From NCBI GenBank assembly GCA_937906495.1, contig CALCVT010000016.1:1-46382 (forward strand): 46,382 nt of DNA. Direction: 5' to 3'. The notes beneath the pieces are model-generated. The model ran no database searches. It was not told where the DNA came from and saw only the letters and a list, made by a program, of their open reading frames with translations. The stretch is from an uncultured Prevotella sp. Its GTDB lineage: Bacteria; Bacteroidota; Bacteroidia; Bacteroidales; Bacteroidaceae. Below are positions 17,280-25,222 of this stretch, piece by piece. The position numbers and the translations under genes are program-made. Position 1 is the stretch's first letter. The number at the start of each line of letters is the position of its first letter.

Positions 17280-17797
17280 GCTTGCTACACAGATAATCTG
17301 CAAACAAAAACAATTATAAAAAAACGACAGTTTGACTGCTATGACAAAGTATTTCGGATATAAAAATAAAACAGATGTGCTTTAGTCTTGAAGGCCGGTA
17401 TACAAATGTATAAACCTATTTGTCGCATTGCAGACGACTACGGCATCTTCCTATCATGTGTACACCTGAATTCAGGCAATACTTCTACTTGCAGCAAGAG
17501 CTGTAGCACGGATATGTTACCGGGGTGTAGAAACTTTTAATGGGAGATTAAAAATTTCTACACCTCCTTCTGCTTTTCATAAACGCGCACCCCCTCATAC
17601 AGCAGCCTAACGTTGAAAAGCAAACAGTCTGCAATTTAAAATTGCATAGAAGTCCGCTTATTAAAGTAAACACGTTTTAAAGCTATCACAAGACCGTCCC
17701 GCTGTTTTTCGGCTATCAAAAAGAATAGGGATAACCGCTAAACAAACATCATCCCCCCGACCTCCTGTACTAAACACGATGTGTTATACCAGACAAA
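17280..17797. other. Intergenic stretch with two short symmetric sites
   Basis: No gene is supported in these roughly 500 bases between converging genes. It holds a perfect 12-base palindrome CCTGAATTCAGG (17465-17476) and an inverted pair of the 21-bp motif (17522-17564), listed separately. Confidence 0.5.
17522..17564. repeat. 21-bp motif, inverted pair, site 2
   Basis: One copy is read on the minus strand (17542-17522, TTAAAAGTTTCTACACCCC) and one on the plus strand (17544-17564, TTAAAAATTTCTACACC). Together they form a near-perfect inverted repeat that could also fold as a hairpin. The other five sites are head-to-tail instead. Confidence 0.5.
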
Positions 17798-17838
17798 CTG
17801 TACCCGCGGTTCCGATATTTACGAAACCGCGGGTACAG
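17798..17838 (-). terminator. Hairpin after the AspT-like transporter gene
   Basis: Perfect 14-base arms CTGTACCCGCGGTT and AACCGCGGGTACAG. It lies 32 bases past the transporter stop on the minus strand. No clear T-run follows, so it may be a processing or stabilising hairpin as much as a terminator. Confidence 0.55.
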
Positions 17839-17869
17839 TACCTATCTAAAAAAATACTCCCATCAAAAG

Positions 17870-19525
17870 CTACATCCATAACATCACGATGAGCTGGGCA
17901 ATAATAACACGCAAAAACATACACAGAGGATAGACCGTTGCATAGGCTACTGAAGCCTTGTCGCCGGGGGTCGTGTCGTTTACATAATCCAAGGCTATGG
18001 GGTTAGCCATGGCTCCGCAAAGCATACCAGCCGTAGTTGCAAATGTTTTGTTGGTGAGCCTTACACTCACAACGCTCATAACCACCACCGGAACCAAGGT
18101 AAAGGCAAAACCAATGGCAATCCACCACAGAGCAGCGGGCTGCATAACGGTAGCAACAAAGTCCTTGCCCGCATCAAGCCCTAAACAAGCCAGATACATG
18201 GCCAATCCTAACGAACGGAGCATGAGGTTGGCACTCGTAGTGGTATAGGCCACCATGTGAAAACGTGGACCGAAGGCACCTATGAGTATCCCCATAACAA
18301 TAGGTCCGCCAGCCAAACCAAGTTTTACAGGGTACGACATGCCGGGAATAAAAATAGGAATACATCCCAACAGCAATCCCAGCACAATACCTATAAAAAT
18401 GGTCACCATATTAGGTTCGTCGAGGCGCTTAACCACATTTCCTAACTCGGCTGCCACCTTGCGAATGCTCTGTTCCTCACCCACAACAGTCACACGGTCG
18501 CCCATGCGCAATATAAGGTCGGGGGTAGCAATCAACTGGATGCCTGTGCGCTGCACCCGGCTGATATTAACCCCGTAACGGTTGCGCAGCTGTAAGGAAC
18601 CGAGGTGACGACCGTTGATTTCGGGACGTGTAATAAGAATACGCTGCGAAACCAGATTCGTGTCGAGCGAATTCCAGTCCATATCCTTGGTATTCCAGTT
18701 TTTCTCGTCGCGGCGACCAAAGTAAATGGTCAGATGCGAAAGCTGCTTGCTGGTTGTAACAACCAAAATGCGGTCATCCTCCTGCAGTTTGGTTGTAGCA
18801 TTTGGCAAAATAACCTTGCCGTCGCGCCAAAGTCTCGACACGACAAAGCGACTCTCGTCCATGCCGCTGATTTCGCCCAGTGTAAGTCCAAATATCGCAG
18901 GATTGCACACTCTGAACGAGGCTATAAACGGCTCATTTCCACTTTCGGGCTCTGTAGCTTTGGAATGACGCGTAAGCCATCCTTTTACCATAATCAATCC
19001 AAGGATAACGCCTACCATACCCAATGGATAGGTAACCGCACAACTCAACGCAGCCCCGGTTGAAGGCTGTCCTAATTGCTTAAGCGTTTGCTGCGCAGCG
19101 CCCAAAGCGGGCGTGTTAGTTGTGGCACCACACAACACTCCCATCATGTCCTGAAGCGGCAAAAGCCCAGTCCATCCTACAATCAAAGCCATGAGTGTGC
19201 CAATCAGCACCACACCTATAGCCAACAAGTTAAGTTGGGTTCCACCTTGCCGTACCGCACTCATAAAGCCCGGACCAACTTGCAAACCCAACGTATAGAC
19301 AAAAAGAATCAAGCCAAAACTCTCGGCATAATTCAGCATTTGGCTATCAACGGTTAAACCTAAAGCTCCAGCCAAAATACCTATAAAAAAGACATAAGTA
19401 ACGCCCAAACTGACGCCACGGAAACGGATATTGCTGAAGGCAAGCCCCAACGCGCAAATCAGGCATATAACAATCACAGCCTGCACAGCCGAAGGGGTTG
19501 TCAGTGTTTCTGCAAACCAATTCAT
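17870..19525 (-). CDS. AspT/YidE-family transporter with paired TrkA-C domains
   Basis: A 551-residue inner-membrane protein of the aspartate-alanine exchanger (AspT/YidE/YbjL) family. About five N-terminal membrane helices (GVTYVFFIGILAGALGLTV, VYTLGLQVGPGF, MMGVLCGATTNTPALGAA) are followed by two cytoplasmic RCK-C/TrkA-C domains at about residues 200-380 (LQEDDRILVVTT, RMGDRVTVVGEE). A second membrane half mirrors the first (GLALGLLLG-like, LCGAMANPIALDYVND). The substrate cannot be named; the family includes amino-acid and dicarboxylate exchangers and orphan members. I chose the ATG at 19525 (MNWFAETL), which leads into the first helix. It stands alone. Confidence 0.85.
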   Translation of the reverse strand: MNWFAETLTTPSAVQAVIVICLICALGLAFSNIRFRGVSLGVTYVFFIGILAGALGLTVDSQMLNYAESFGLILFVYTLGLQVGPGFMSAVRQGGTQLNLLAIGVVLIGTLMALIVGWTGLLPLQDMMGVLCGATTNTPALGAAQQTLKQLGQPSTGAALSCAVTYPLGMVGVILGLIMVKGWLTRHSKATEPESGNEPFIASFRVCNPAIFGLTLGEISGMDESRFVVSRLWRDGKVILPNATTKLQEDDRILVVTTSKQLSHLTIYFGRRDEKNWNTKDMDWNSLDTNLVSQRILITRPEINGRHLGSLQLRNRYGVNISRVQRTGIQLIATPDLILRMGDRVTVVGEEQSIRKVAAELGNVVKRLDEPNMVTIFIGIVLGLLLGCIPIFIPGMSYPVKLGLAGGPIVMGILIGAFGPRFHMVAYTTTSANLMLRSLGLAMYLACLGLDAGKDFVATVMQPAALWWIAIGFAFTLVPVVVMSVVSVRLTNKTFATTAGMLCGAMANPIALDYVNDTTPGDKASVAYATVYPLCMFLRVIIAQLIVMLWM

Positions 19526-19680
19526 AATTAAAAGAATAGTTCGTTTGTATTGTGGGGGCAAAGTTAAGGCAAGTTAGCTAAAGGAACAAACTTAAAGCTC
19601 TAAGTTTTCAAAAGTTAGCTCCAAAGGATAGACAAGCTGCCCCTATACGGGCTGAATGAGCGTTAAAATTGGCTTTTTGC

Positions 19681-19712
19681 TTGGTACATAGCCCCTTTTT
19701 ATTGTACTTTTG
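19681..19712 (+). promoter_or_regulatory. Probable promoter of the ftsX cluster
   Basis: TTGG (19681-19684), 20 bases, TACTTTTG (19705-19712), about 43 bases before the ftsX start. An alternative -33 is TTTTTG at 19674-19679, with wider spacing. Confidence 0.45.
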
Positions 19713-19755
19713 TACGAATTTACCCTCAATAGGGGCTATTCTATCTTCAACAATT

Positions 19756-20646
19756 ATGGCAAAGCAACAAAAGAAGAAACGCAAAATAGGTCAGTTCGGC
19801 ACACTGACCACCGGCATCAGTACAACCCTTGTACTGCTTTTACTGGGTATCGTGGTGCTTTTCGTAAGTATCGGAACCAACTACAGCCGGCAAATTCGCG
19901 AAGGACTCACGGTATGCATCTCGCTTAACGACAGTATCAGCCAAAGCGAACTTCAAGCTACACAAGCCCGTCTGCGCCAGGCACCTTATACCCGCAAGGT
20001 TGACTATATATCGAAAGAGCAAGGCACCCGCGAAATGAACGAGGCACTGCAAAGCGACATGGTCGACTTTATAGGCTTCAGCCCAATACCCGCAGAGTTT
20101 GAGGTTTATCTTAAAGCAGAATATGCTAACCTCGACAGCCTTGCACACTACGAAAAGAGCATGAAAGCCCTGCCGGGTGTAACCGATGTGAGCTACCCGA
20201 AAGATTTGATGGCCAATTTAGACCGCATCATTCCTACCGTAGGACTAATACTGCTGGTAGTTGCTGTACTGCTTAGCATCATTTCGTTCTCGCTCATCAA
20301 CAACAGCATCCGCATGAACGTTTATTCTAAACGCTACAGCATACACACTATGAAACTGGTAGGAGCCAGTTGGGGATTTATACGCCGACCGTTTATAGCC
20401 CAAGCCTTTTATATAGGCTTAACCTCAGCCCTGATGGCTGGTGCCATTTTAGGAAGTTTGCTTTATTACCTTCAATTCATGGTCGAAGCAGGCGACTCAT
20501 ATTTTAACCAGCTCATAACTCCCTTGGTATGGATTGCCACACTCGGCACCATATTTACAGCCGGCATTCTCTTTACCATTTGGTGCGCCTTTATATCCAT
20601 CAACCACCACTTACATATGAACACCGGACAGGTATACTTGCGCTAA
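19756..20646 (+). CDS. ftsX: Cell division protein FtsX
   Basis: A 296-residue FtsX-type permease, partner of the ATPase FtsE in controlling peptidoglycan hydrolases at the septum. A basic N-terminus (MAKQQKKKRKIG) precedes the first membrane helix (TTLVLLLLGIVVLFVSI). An extracytoplasmic domain of about 120 residues follows, then three helices of the FtsX core (LILLVVAVLLSIISFSLINN, FYIGLTSALMAGAILGSL, LVWIATLGTIFTAGILF). The RYSIHTMKLVGASWGFIRRP loop is the FtsE-contacting type. ftsE is not adjacent, as is common in this phylum. I chose the ATG at 19756 because an upstream in-frame extension would overlap the promoter. Confidence 0.92.
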   Translation: MAKQQKKKRKIGQFGTLTTGISTTLVLLLLGIVVLFVSIGTNYSRQIREGLTVCISLNDSISQSELQATQARLRQAPYTRKVDYISKEQGTREMNEALQSDMVDFIGFSPIPAEFEVYLKAEYANLDSLAHYEKSMKALPGVTDVSYPKDLMANLDRIIPTVGLILLVVAVLLSIISFSLINNSIRMNVYSKRYSIHTMKLVGASWGFIRRPFIAQAFYIGLTSALMAGAILGSLLYYLQFMVEAGDSYFNQLITPLVWIATLGTIFTAGILFTIWCAFISINHHLHMNTGQVYLR

Positions 20647-20699
20647 AATCGTATCTGCACGGTAAATTACTTCAAAAACATTAAACCACATAATAATAT

Positions 20700-21020
20700 A
20701 TGGCTACATCTCTGCAAAAAACCGCTTGGAAAGACAGTAGTCCGCAGCCTCAGACTACAAGTTCCACTAAGCAGCCAAACAAAAGGGTTTTTGCCTTTGA
20801 CCGCGTAAACTTTATCCTTTTAGCCATCGGCATGGCTATCGTAATTATCGGCATGATTCTTATGTCGGGCAGCGGTTCAAACGAAACAAACTTCAACCCC
20901 GCTATCTTTGATGCCCGCCACATTAAAGTGGCTCCCATGGTATGCCTCTTTGGCTACTTGTTTATTATTTACGGTATCATGCGCAAACCCCAAACACCTC
21001 AGAACGATGACTTGGATTGA
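20700..21020 (+). CDS. DUF3098 family membrane protein
   Basis: A 106-residue protein with a polar Ser/Thr/Gln-rich N-terminus, two membrane helices (NFILLAIGMAIVIIGMILMS and MVCLFGYLFIIYGI) and between them the conserved loop NFNPAIFDARHIKVAP. This is the DUF3098 pattern, found between ftsX and uppP in Bacteroidetes. Its end overlaps the uppP start by 14 bases, which points to translational coupling. The molecular role is unknown; the context suggests envelope growth or division. Confidence 0.88.
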   Translation: MATSLQKTAWKDSSPQPQTTSSTKQPNKRVFAFDRVNFILLAIGMAIVIIGMILMSGSGSNETNFNPAIFDARHIKVAPMVCLFGYLFIIYGIMRKPQTPQNDDLD

Positions 21021-21852
21021 AACTATTATTATTGCAATCGTTGAAGGACTAACGGAATTCCTGCCGGTATCCTCTACAGGCCACATGATTATAGCCGAGA
21101 GCCTGCTGAATGTTAACGTAAACGACGAATTTGTCAATGCCTTTACCGTTATCATCCAGTTTGGCGCCATTCTCTCAGTTGTAACACTCTACTGGCGTAA
21201 ATTCTTCTACCCCCAAAGTGCCATGAAAGGCTACCACACATGGGGGCAAGCCGTTTGGCACTTCTACTCGCGCCTCTTTGTTGGTGTAATTCCTGCTGTT
21301 GTACTTGGCCTGGTATTCAACGACTTTATAGAATCGAACTTAGGCAACGTAACACTCGTAGCCATTATGCTCATTGTAGGCGGTGTTTTTATGCTCTTCT
21401 GCGACCGTATTTTTAACCAGGGTTCCGAAAGTACGCCGCTCACCTACAAGCGCTCGCTAATGATAGGTCTTGTACAGTGTATTGCCATGATACCTGGTGT
21501 GTCGCGCTCAATGGCAACCATCGTGGGAGGTATGTCGCAACGCCTTACTCGCAAGGCAGCAGCAGAGTTCAGCTTTTTTCTGGCTGTACCCACTATGTTT
21601 GGCGCAACCTGCCTTGAGACCTACAAACTTATCAGCCATGGCTCAGGAAATATCCTGACACAAGGCAACAACTTGACAATCCTTATATTGGGTTCGGTTG
21701 TATCGTACTTTGTAGCCATTGCAGCCATTAAATTCTTTATCAATTTTGTAACGCGCTACGGCTTTGTAGCCTTCGGATGGTACCGCATCGTAGTAGGAAG
21801 CATCATTCTTATCCTAAGCTACTGCGGCATCGACTTGGCAATGGTCGGATAA
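21007..21852 (+). CDS. uppP: Undecaprenyl-diphosphatase UppP
   Basis: A 281-residue inner-membrane enzyme that dephosphorylates undecaprenyl diphosphate to recycle the lipid carrier for peptidoglycan and polysaccharide; it also gives bacitracin tolerance. Both family motifs are visible: EGLTEFLPVSSTGHMI at residues 13-28 and PGVSRSMATIVGG at about 165. About eight membrane helices. I chose the ATG at 21007 (MTWIETIIIAIVEG), the standard N-terminus. It overlaps the preceding DUF3098 gene by 14 bases. Confidence 0.94.
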   Translation: MTWIETIIIAIVEGLTEFLPVSSTGHMIIAESLLNVNVNDEFVNAFTVIIQFGAILSVVTLYWRKFFYPQSAMKGYHTWGQAVWHFYSRLFVGVIPAVVLGLVFNDFIESNLGNVTLVAIMLIVGGVFMLFCDRIFNQGSESTPLTYKRSLMIGLVQCIAMIPGVSRSMATIVGGMSQRLTRKAAAEFSFFLAVPTMFGATCLETYKLISHGSGNILTQGNNLTILILGSVVSYFVAIAAIKFFINFVTRYGFVAFGWYRIVVGSIILILSYCGIDLAMVG

Positions 21853-21921
21853 CCTATTGTAGGCTCCGTCTGCCATATTCAGCAACGAGTTTGTATCCAA
21901 AAGGAAAGCCAATTCAACGCT

Positions 21922-22752
21922 ATGACAGCACAGCAAGCCCCCCTTATTACCCATATATACCCTAAAAATGCTGACCCCGAAAGCTATAAACTACTACACC
22001 AACTGAGCCGGGAGTTCTGCGAAACTAAAAACAATGGCCAGGCTACTCAGCCTGCTATGATTCTTGCCTTCGACAAACCTTTAGGCATGACTTCATTCCA
22101 ACTGGTAGCTAAAATACGCTGGATTCTTACTCGCATGTGGGGTGTAAAGAAAGTAAAAGTTGGACACGCCGGAACTCTCGACCCTCTGGCCACCGGTGTC
22201 ATGATTATTTGTACGGGAAAAGCTACCAAATGTATTGAACAATTACAGGCCGGCGTAAAGGAATATTACGCTACCCTGCAATTAGGTGCCACTACGCCAA
22301 GTTTCGACCTGGAACACCCCATTGATCAAACCTACCCCACAGAACACATCACTGAAGAAGATGTACGCAAGGTGCTCCAAACTTTTATAGGCGATATTAT
22401 GCAGGTCCCCCCCGTATACTCTGCCTGTAAAATAGAAGGTAAACGCGCCTACGACCTGGCAAGACAAGGAAAAGCCGAGGAGGTTGAACTCAAAGCCAAG
22501 CCACTGCGCATTGACGAAATAGAACTTACACACCTCGATCTTGCCAACCACACAATGACCATCCGCGTGGTATGCTCTAAAGGTACCTATATTCGAGCGC
22601 TAGCACGCGATATTGGGCAAGCACTGAACAGTGGTGCCCATCTTACAGCCCTACGACGCACCCGAGTTGGCTCCATTGATGAGCACAAATGCTTTACTAT
22701 CGAAGCTTTTGAGCAAGAATACCTACCCCAACAACAGGCAACCTCGCACTGA
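21922..22752 (+). CDS. truB: tRNA pseudouridine(55) synthase TruB
   Basis: A 276-residue enzyme making pseudouridine 55 in the T-loop of tRNAs. The catalytic motif GHAGTLDPLATG places the nucleophilic Asp at 87. PPVYSACKIEGKRAYDLAR and the C-terminal VVCSKGTYIRALARDIG and GAHLTALRRTRVG complete the family core. From the ATG at 21922 the protein has about 45 residues ahead of the core start (MILAFDKPLGMTSF). A second in-frame ATG at 22057 would give a more usual 231-residue form. I keep the longer form because the frame is open, but cannot decide. It is in the uppP-truB-queA order usual for the phylum. Confidence 0.9.
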   Translation: MTAQQAPLITHIYPKNADPESYKLLHQLSREFCETKNNGQATQPAMILAFDKPLGMTSFQLVAKIRWILTRMWGVKKVKVGHAGTLDPLATGVMIICTGKATKCIEQLQAGVKEYYATLQLGATTPSFDLEHPIDQTYPTEHITEEDVRKVLQTFIGDIMQVPPVYSACKIEGKRAYDLARQGKAEEVELKAKPLRIDEIELTHLDLANHTMTIRVVCSKGTYIRALARDIGQALNSGAHLTALRRTRVGSIDEHKCFTIEAFEQEYLPQQQATSH

Positions 22753-22801
22753 CACACATCCTCACTATAGTGAGCCATACTAAAACAAGAGCAGAAGGGA
22801 G

Positions 22802-22843
22802 GGTATAAAATTCTAAACGGCTTCTGAAATCCTCTACACCCCC
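22802..22843 (+). repeat. 21-bp tandem motif pair, site 3
   Basis: Two head-to-tail copies (22802-22822 and 22823-22843) share TATAAAATTCTAAAC and CTGAAATCCTCTACACC in register. They lie in the truB-queA gap. The second copy runs into a separate imperfect direct repeat. Confidence 0.45.
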
Positions 22844-22931
22844 TTTTCCTTATAAAAAGGGTAGGGGCAAAAGCCCGATTGGGCACCCCATTGCCTACAC
22901 CTACACCTTATCAAACAAGGTAGGGGCAAAA
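22834..22931 (+). repeat. Imperfect direct repeat of about 38 bp in the truB-queA gap
   Basis: Copies at 22834-22872 and 22895-22931 both start CTACACC and end AAGG(G)TAGGGGCAAAA. The spacing is about 60 bases. The first copy can form a small CCCTTTT/AAAAGGG hairpin. Nothing else is seen in this 302-base gap. Confidence 0.5.
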
Positions 22932-23054
22932 ACAAAGCAACAACGCCCTGACCAATAAAGGAAAACGGCAAAAAAATACCTCTGTACGCAACCAATTATC
23001 CACTCCACGCTCCATTAGGCCGCTAAGGCCATCGAACTCTTAAAATAAACGTCT

Positions 23055-24107
23055 ATGAAACTCTCACAATTCAAGTTTAAACTTCAAGAGGAGAAGATTG
23101 CCAAGTATCCCGCACCACACCGCGATGAAAGCCGCATGCTTGTGCTTCACCGCACGACTGGCGACATCGAGCACTTGATGTTCAAGGATATCTTAACCTT
23201 CTTCGATGAGCACGATGTCTTTGTGTTCAACGACACAAAGGTATTTCCTGCACGATTGTACGGCAACAAGGAAAAAACAGGTGCCCGCATCGAAGTTTTC
23301 TTGCTTCGCGAACTCAATCAAGAACTTCGCTTGTGGGACGTACTGGTAGATCCTGCCCGCAAAATACGTATTGGCAACAAACTCTACTTTGGTGAAGATA
23401 ACTCTATAGTTGCTGAAGTAATTGACAATACCACCAGCCGTGGACGCACGCTACGCTTTCTGTACGATGGCGACCACGACGAATTCAAAAAATCGCTCTA
23501 TGCCCTTGGTGAGTCGCCCATTCCACGTAGCATTGGCCGCCCGAGCGAACCCGAAGACATGGAACGTTTTCAATGCATCTTTGCCCGTCACGAAGGAGCG
23601 GTAACTGCTCCAACAGCAGGCTTACACTTCTCGCGCGAAATGCTGAAGCGTATGGAAATCAAAGGCATTGACATGGCTTATATTACCCTGCACTGCGGAT
23701 TAGGCAACTTCCGTACAACGGATGTTGAAGACCTTACGAAACACAAAATGGACTCGGAGCAAATGTTTGTCAATGAGGAATGCTGTCGCATCGTAAACCA
23801 GGCCAAAGACCAGGAACATAAAATCGTAGCTATCGGAACTACTGTACAGCGCGCACTCGAAGCCGCCTGCAGCACCGACAACCGCATTAAGGAATTTGAA
23901 GGCTGGACTAACAAGTTTATATTCCCGCCCTACGACTTTCACGTTGCCGATGCCATGCTCGTAAACTTCCACGATCCGTATTCTACACTCCTTATGCTCA
24001 CTGCAGCATTTGGAGGTTATGAATACACCATGAATGCCTACAACGAAGCCTTAAAGCATGATTACCGCTTCGGCCCCTTTGGCGATGCCATGCTCATTAT
24101 TGACTAA
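23055..24107 (+). CDS. queA: S-adenosylmethionine:tRNA ribosyltransferase-isomerase QueA
   Basis: A 350-residue enzyme of queuosine synthesis that transfers the ribosyl part of S-adenosylmethionine to preQ1 in tRNA, giving epoxyqueuosine. Family blocks: LPEEKIAKYPA-like EEKIAKYPAPHRDESRMLVL near the start, DVFVFNDTKVFPARLYG at about 57, VTAPTAGLHFSREML at about 185, and the C-terminal FIFPPYDFHVADAMLVNFH with STLLMLTAAFGG. Length is normal. The ATG at 23055 gives the standard start. A hairpin terminator follows. Confidence 0.94.
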   Translation: MKLSQFKFKLQEEKIAKYPAPHRDESRMLVLHRTTGDIEHLMFKDILTFFDEHDVFVFNDTKVFPARLYGNKEKTGARIEVFLLRELNQELRLWDVLVDPARKIRIGNKLYFGEDNSIVAEVIDNTTSRGRTLRFLYDGDHDEFKKSLYALGESPIPRSIGRPSEPEDMERFQCIFARHEGAVTAPTAGLHFSREMLKRMEIKGIDMAYITLHCGLGNFRTTDVEDLTKHKMDSEQMFVNEECCRIVNQAKDQEHKIVAIGTTVQRALEAACSTDNRIKEFEGWTNKFIFPPYDFHVADAMLVNFHDPYSTLLMLTAAFGGYEYTMNAYNEALKHDYRFGPFGDAMLIID

Positions 24108-24125
24108 TTGACCCCATTCTGTACA

Positions 24126-24168
24126 AACTCCCCCTCGTCCGAACCAACCAGACAGGCGAGGGGGAGTT
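24126..24168 (+). terminator. Terminator of queA
   Basis: Twelve-base arms AACTCCCCCTCG and CGAGGGGGAGTT around a 19-base loop, 19 bases after the queA stop. Only a short T-stretch follows. Confidence 0.65.
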
Positions 24169-24193
24169 GCTTTGCGCATAGCATGCAATAATC

Positions 24194-25168
24194 ATGACTT
24201 TTTATTCACCCAACTGCGAACATACCAATCGCCACAGCACCACCAGACCAACCCAAAAGCATCCCCTGCTTTACCTGGCGCTGGGCAGTAACCTGGGTAA
24301 CCGCGCCGAGAACATTGAACGCGCCATCAGCCTGATTGACCAAAGAATTGGCCGGGTAGTTACCTGCTCCGGAAATCAAGAAACAGCGCCCGTCGGCTTT
24401 AAGTCGGCCAACAGTTTTCTCAATGCTGCCGTGGCGGTCGATACCAATCAGCCTGTCGACCGCGTGCTCTGCATCACTCAGGAAATCGAAAGGGAACTTG
24501 GACGTACCTGCAAGAGCATACAAGGAATTTACCACGACCGTACCATCGACATCGACCTGCTACTCTACGGCGAAACGGTGATACAAACCGATACCCTCTG
24601 CCTGCCACACCCTCGCCTGCACGAAAGGCGTTTTGTACTCGAGCCCCTACATCGCATTGCACCCGATGTTGAACATCCTACACTACATGCCACCATGGCC
24701 GAACTACTGGCCCAACTAAATAAGGGACACATACGCGAAGCGCAACCCACCGACTGCACACCGCAACTGCAGGATAGCATGAACCACCTGCTTCCCCAGC
24801 TCTGGGACGAGGCCCCCCGCATGACAATTGACCGTCTGAACGAACTGCTCCATGCCCCGCACGTACACCTGTACCTGCTTTACGACGAGGCCAACGAGTT
24901 CTGCGCCATGGCCACCCTGGCTGTCGACAGCCTGCCTACGGGCTACAAATCGTGGATTGAGGATGTGGTGGTCGATGCTGCCTGCCGCGGACGCGGATAC
25001 GGCCGACAGCTCATCGAACACCTCATTGCCGAAGCCTCGCGGCTCGGAGCACAAAGCATTAACCTCACTTCGCGTCCCGAACGCGTAGCCGCCAACCAGC
25101 TCTACCGCAGCCTGGGCTTTATTCAACGCGATACCAACGTTTACAAACTCACTCTCGGCACCCTTTAA
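24194..25168 (+). CDS. folK: HPPK (FolK) fused to a GNAT acetyltransferase
   Basis: A single 324-residue frame holding two domains. Residues about 25-165 are 6-hydroxymethyl-dihydropterin pyrophosphokinase, the folate-pathway enzyme, with LALGSNLGNR (28-37), the signature DRTIDIDLLLYG (115-126) and LPHPRLHERRFVLEPL (137-152). Residues about 179-324 are a GNAT N-acetyltransferase: IREAQPTDC opening strand, the acetyl-CoA loop CRGRGYGRQLIEHL (264-277) and NQLYRSLGF (301-309). No stop or start separates them. HPPK alone is usually about 150-170 residues, so the GNAT part is an addition. Its acceptor is unknown. It lies between the queA terminator and the flippase gene. Confidence 0.9.
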   Translation: MTFYSPNCEHTNRHSTTRPTQKHPLLYLALGSNLGNRAENIERAISLIDQRIGRVVTCSGNQETAPVGFKSANSFLNAAVAVDTNQPVDRVLCITQEIERELGRTCKSIQGIYHDRTIDIDLLLYGETVIQTDTLCLPHPRLHERRFVLEPLHRIAPDVEHPTLHATMAELLAQLNKGHIREAQPTDCTPQLQDSMNHLLPQLWDEAPRMTIDRLNELLHAPHVHLYLLYDEANEFCAMATLAVDSLPTGYKSWIEDVVVDAACRGRGYGRQLIEHLIAEASRLGAQSINLTSRPERVAANQLYRSLGFIQRDTNVYKLTLGTL

Positions 25169-25222
25169 GCTACACATGCACCGGCCGGAGCGAAACTATT
25201 TTAAAACCAACCCTTTTTACCC

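Noticed and set aside
17465..17476. A 12-bp palindrome CCTGAATTCAGG as an operator
   Set aside because: It stands alone in a gap between converging genes, with no promoter beside it, so chance is as likely.
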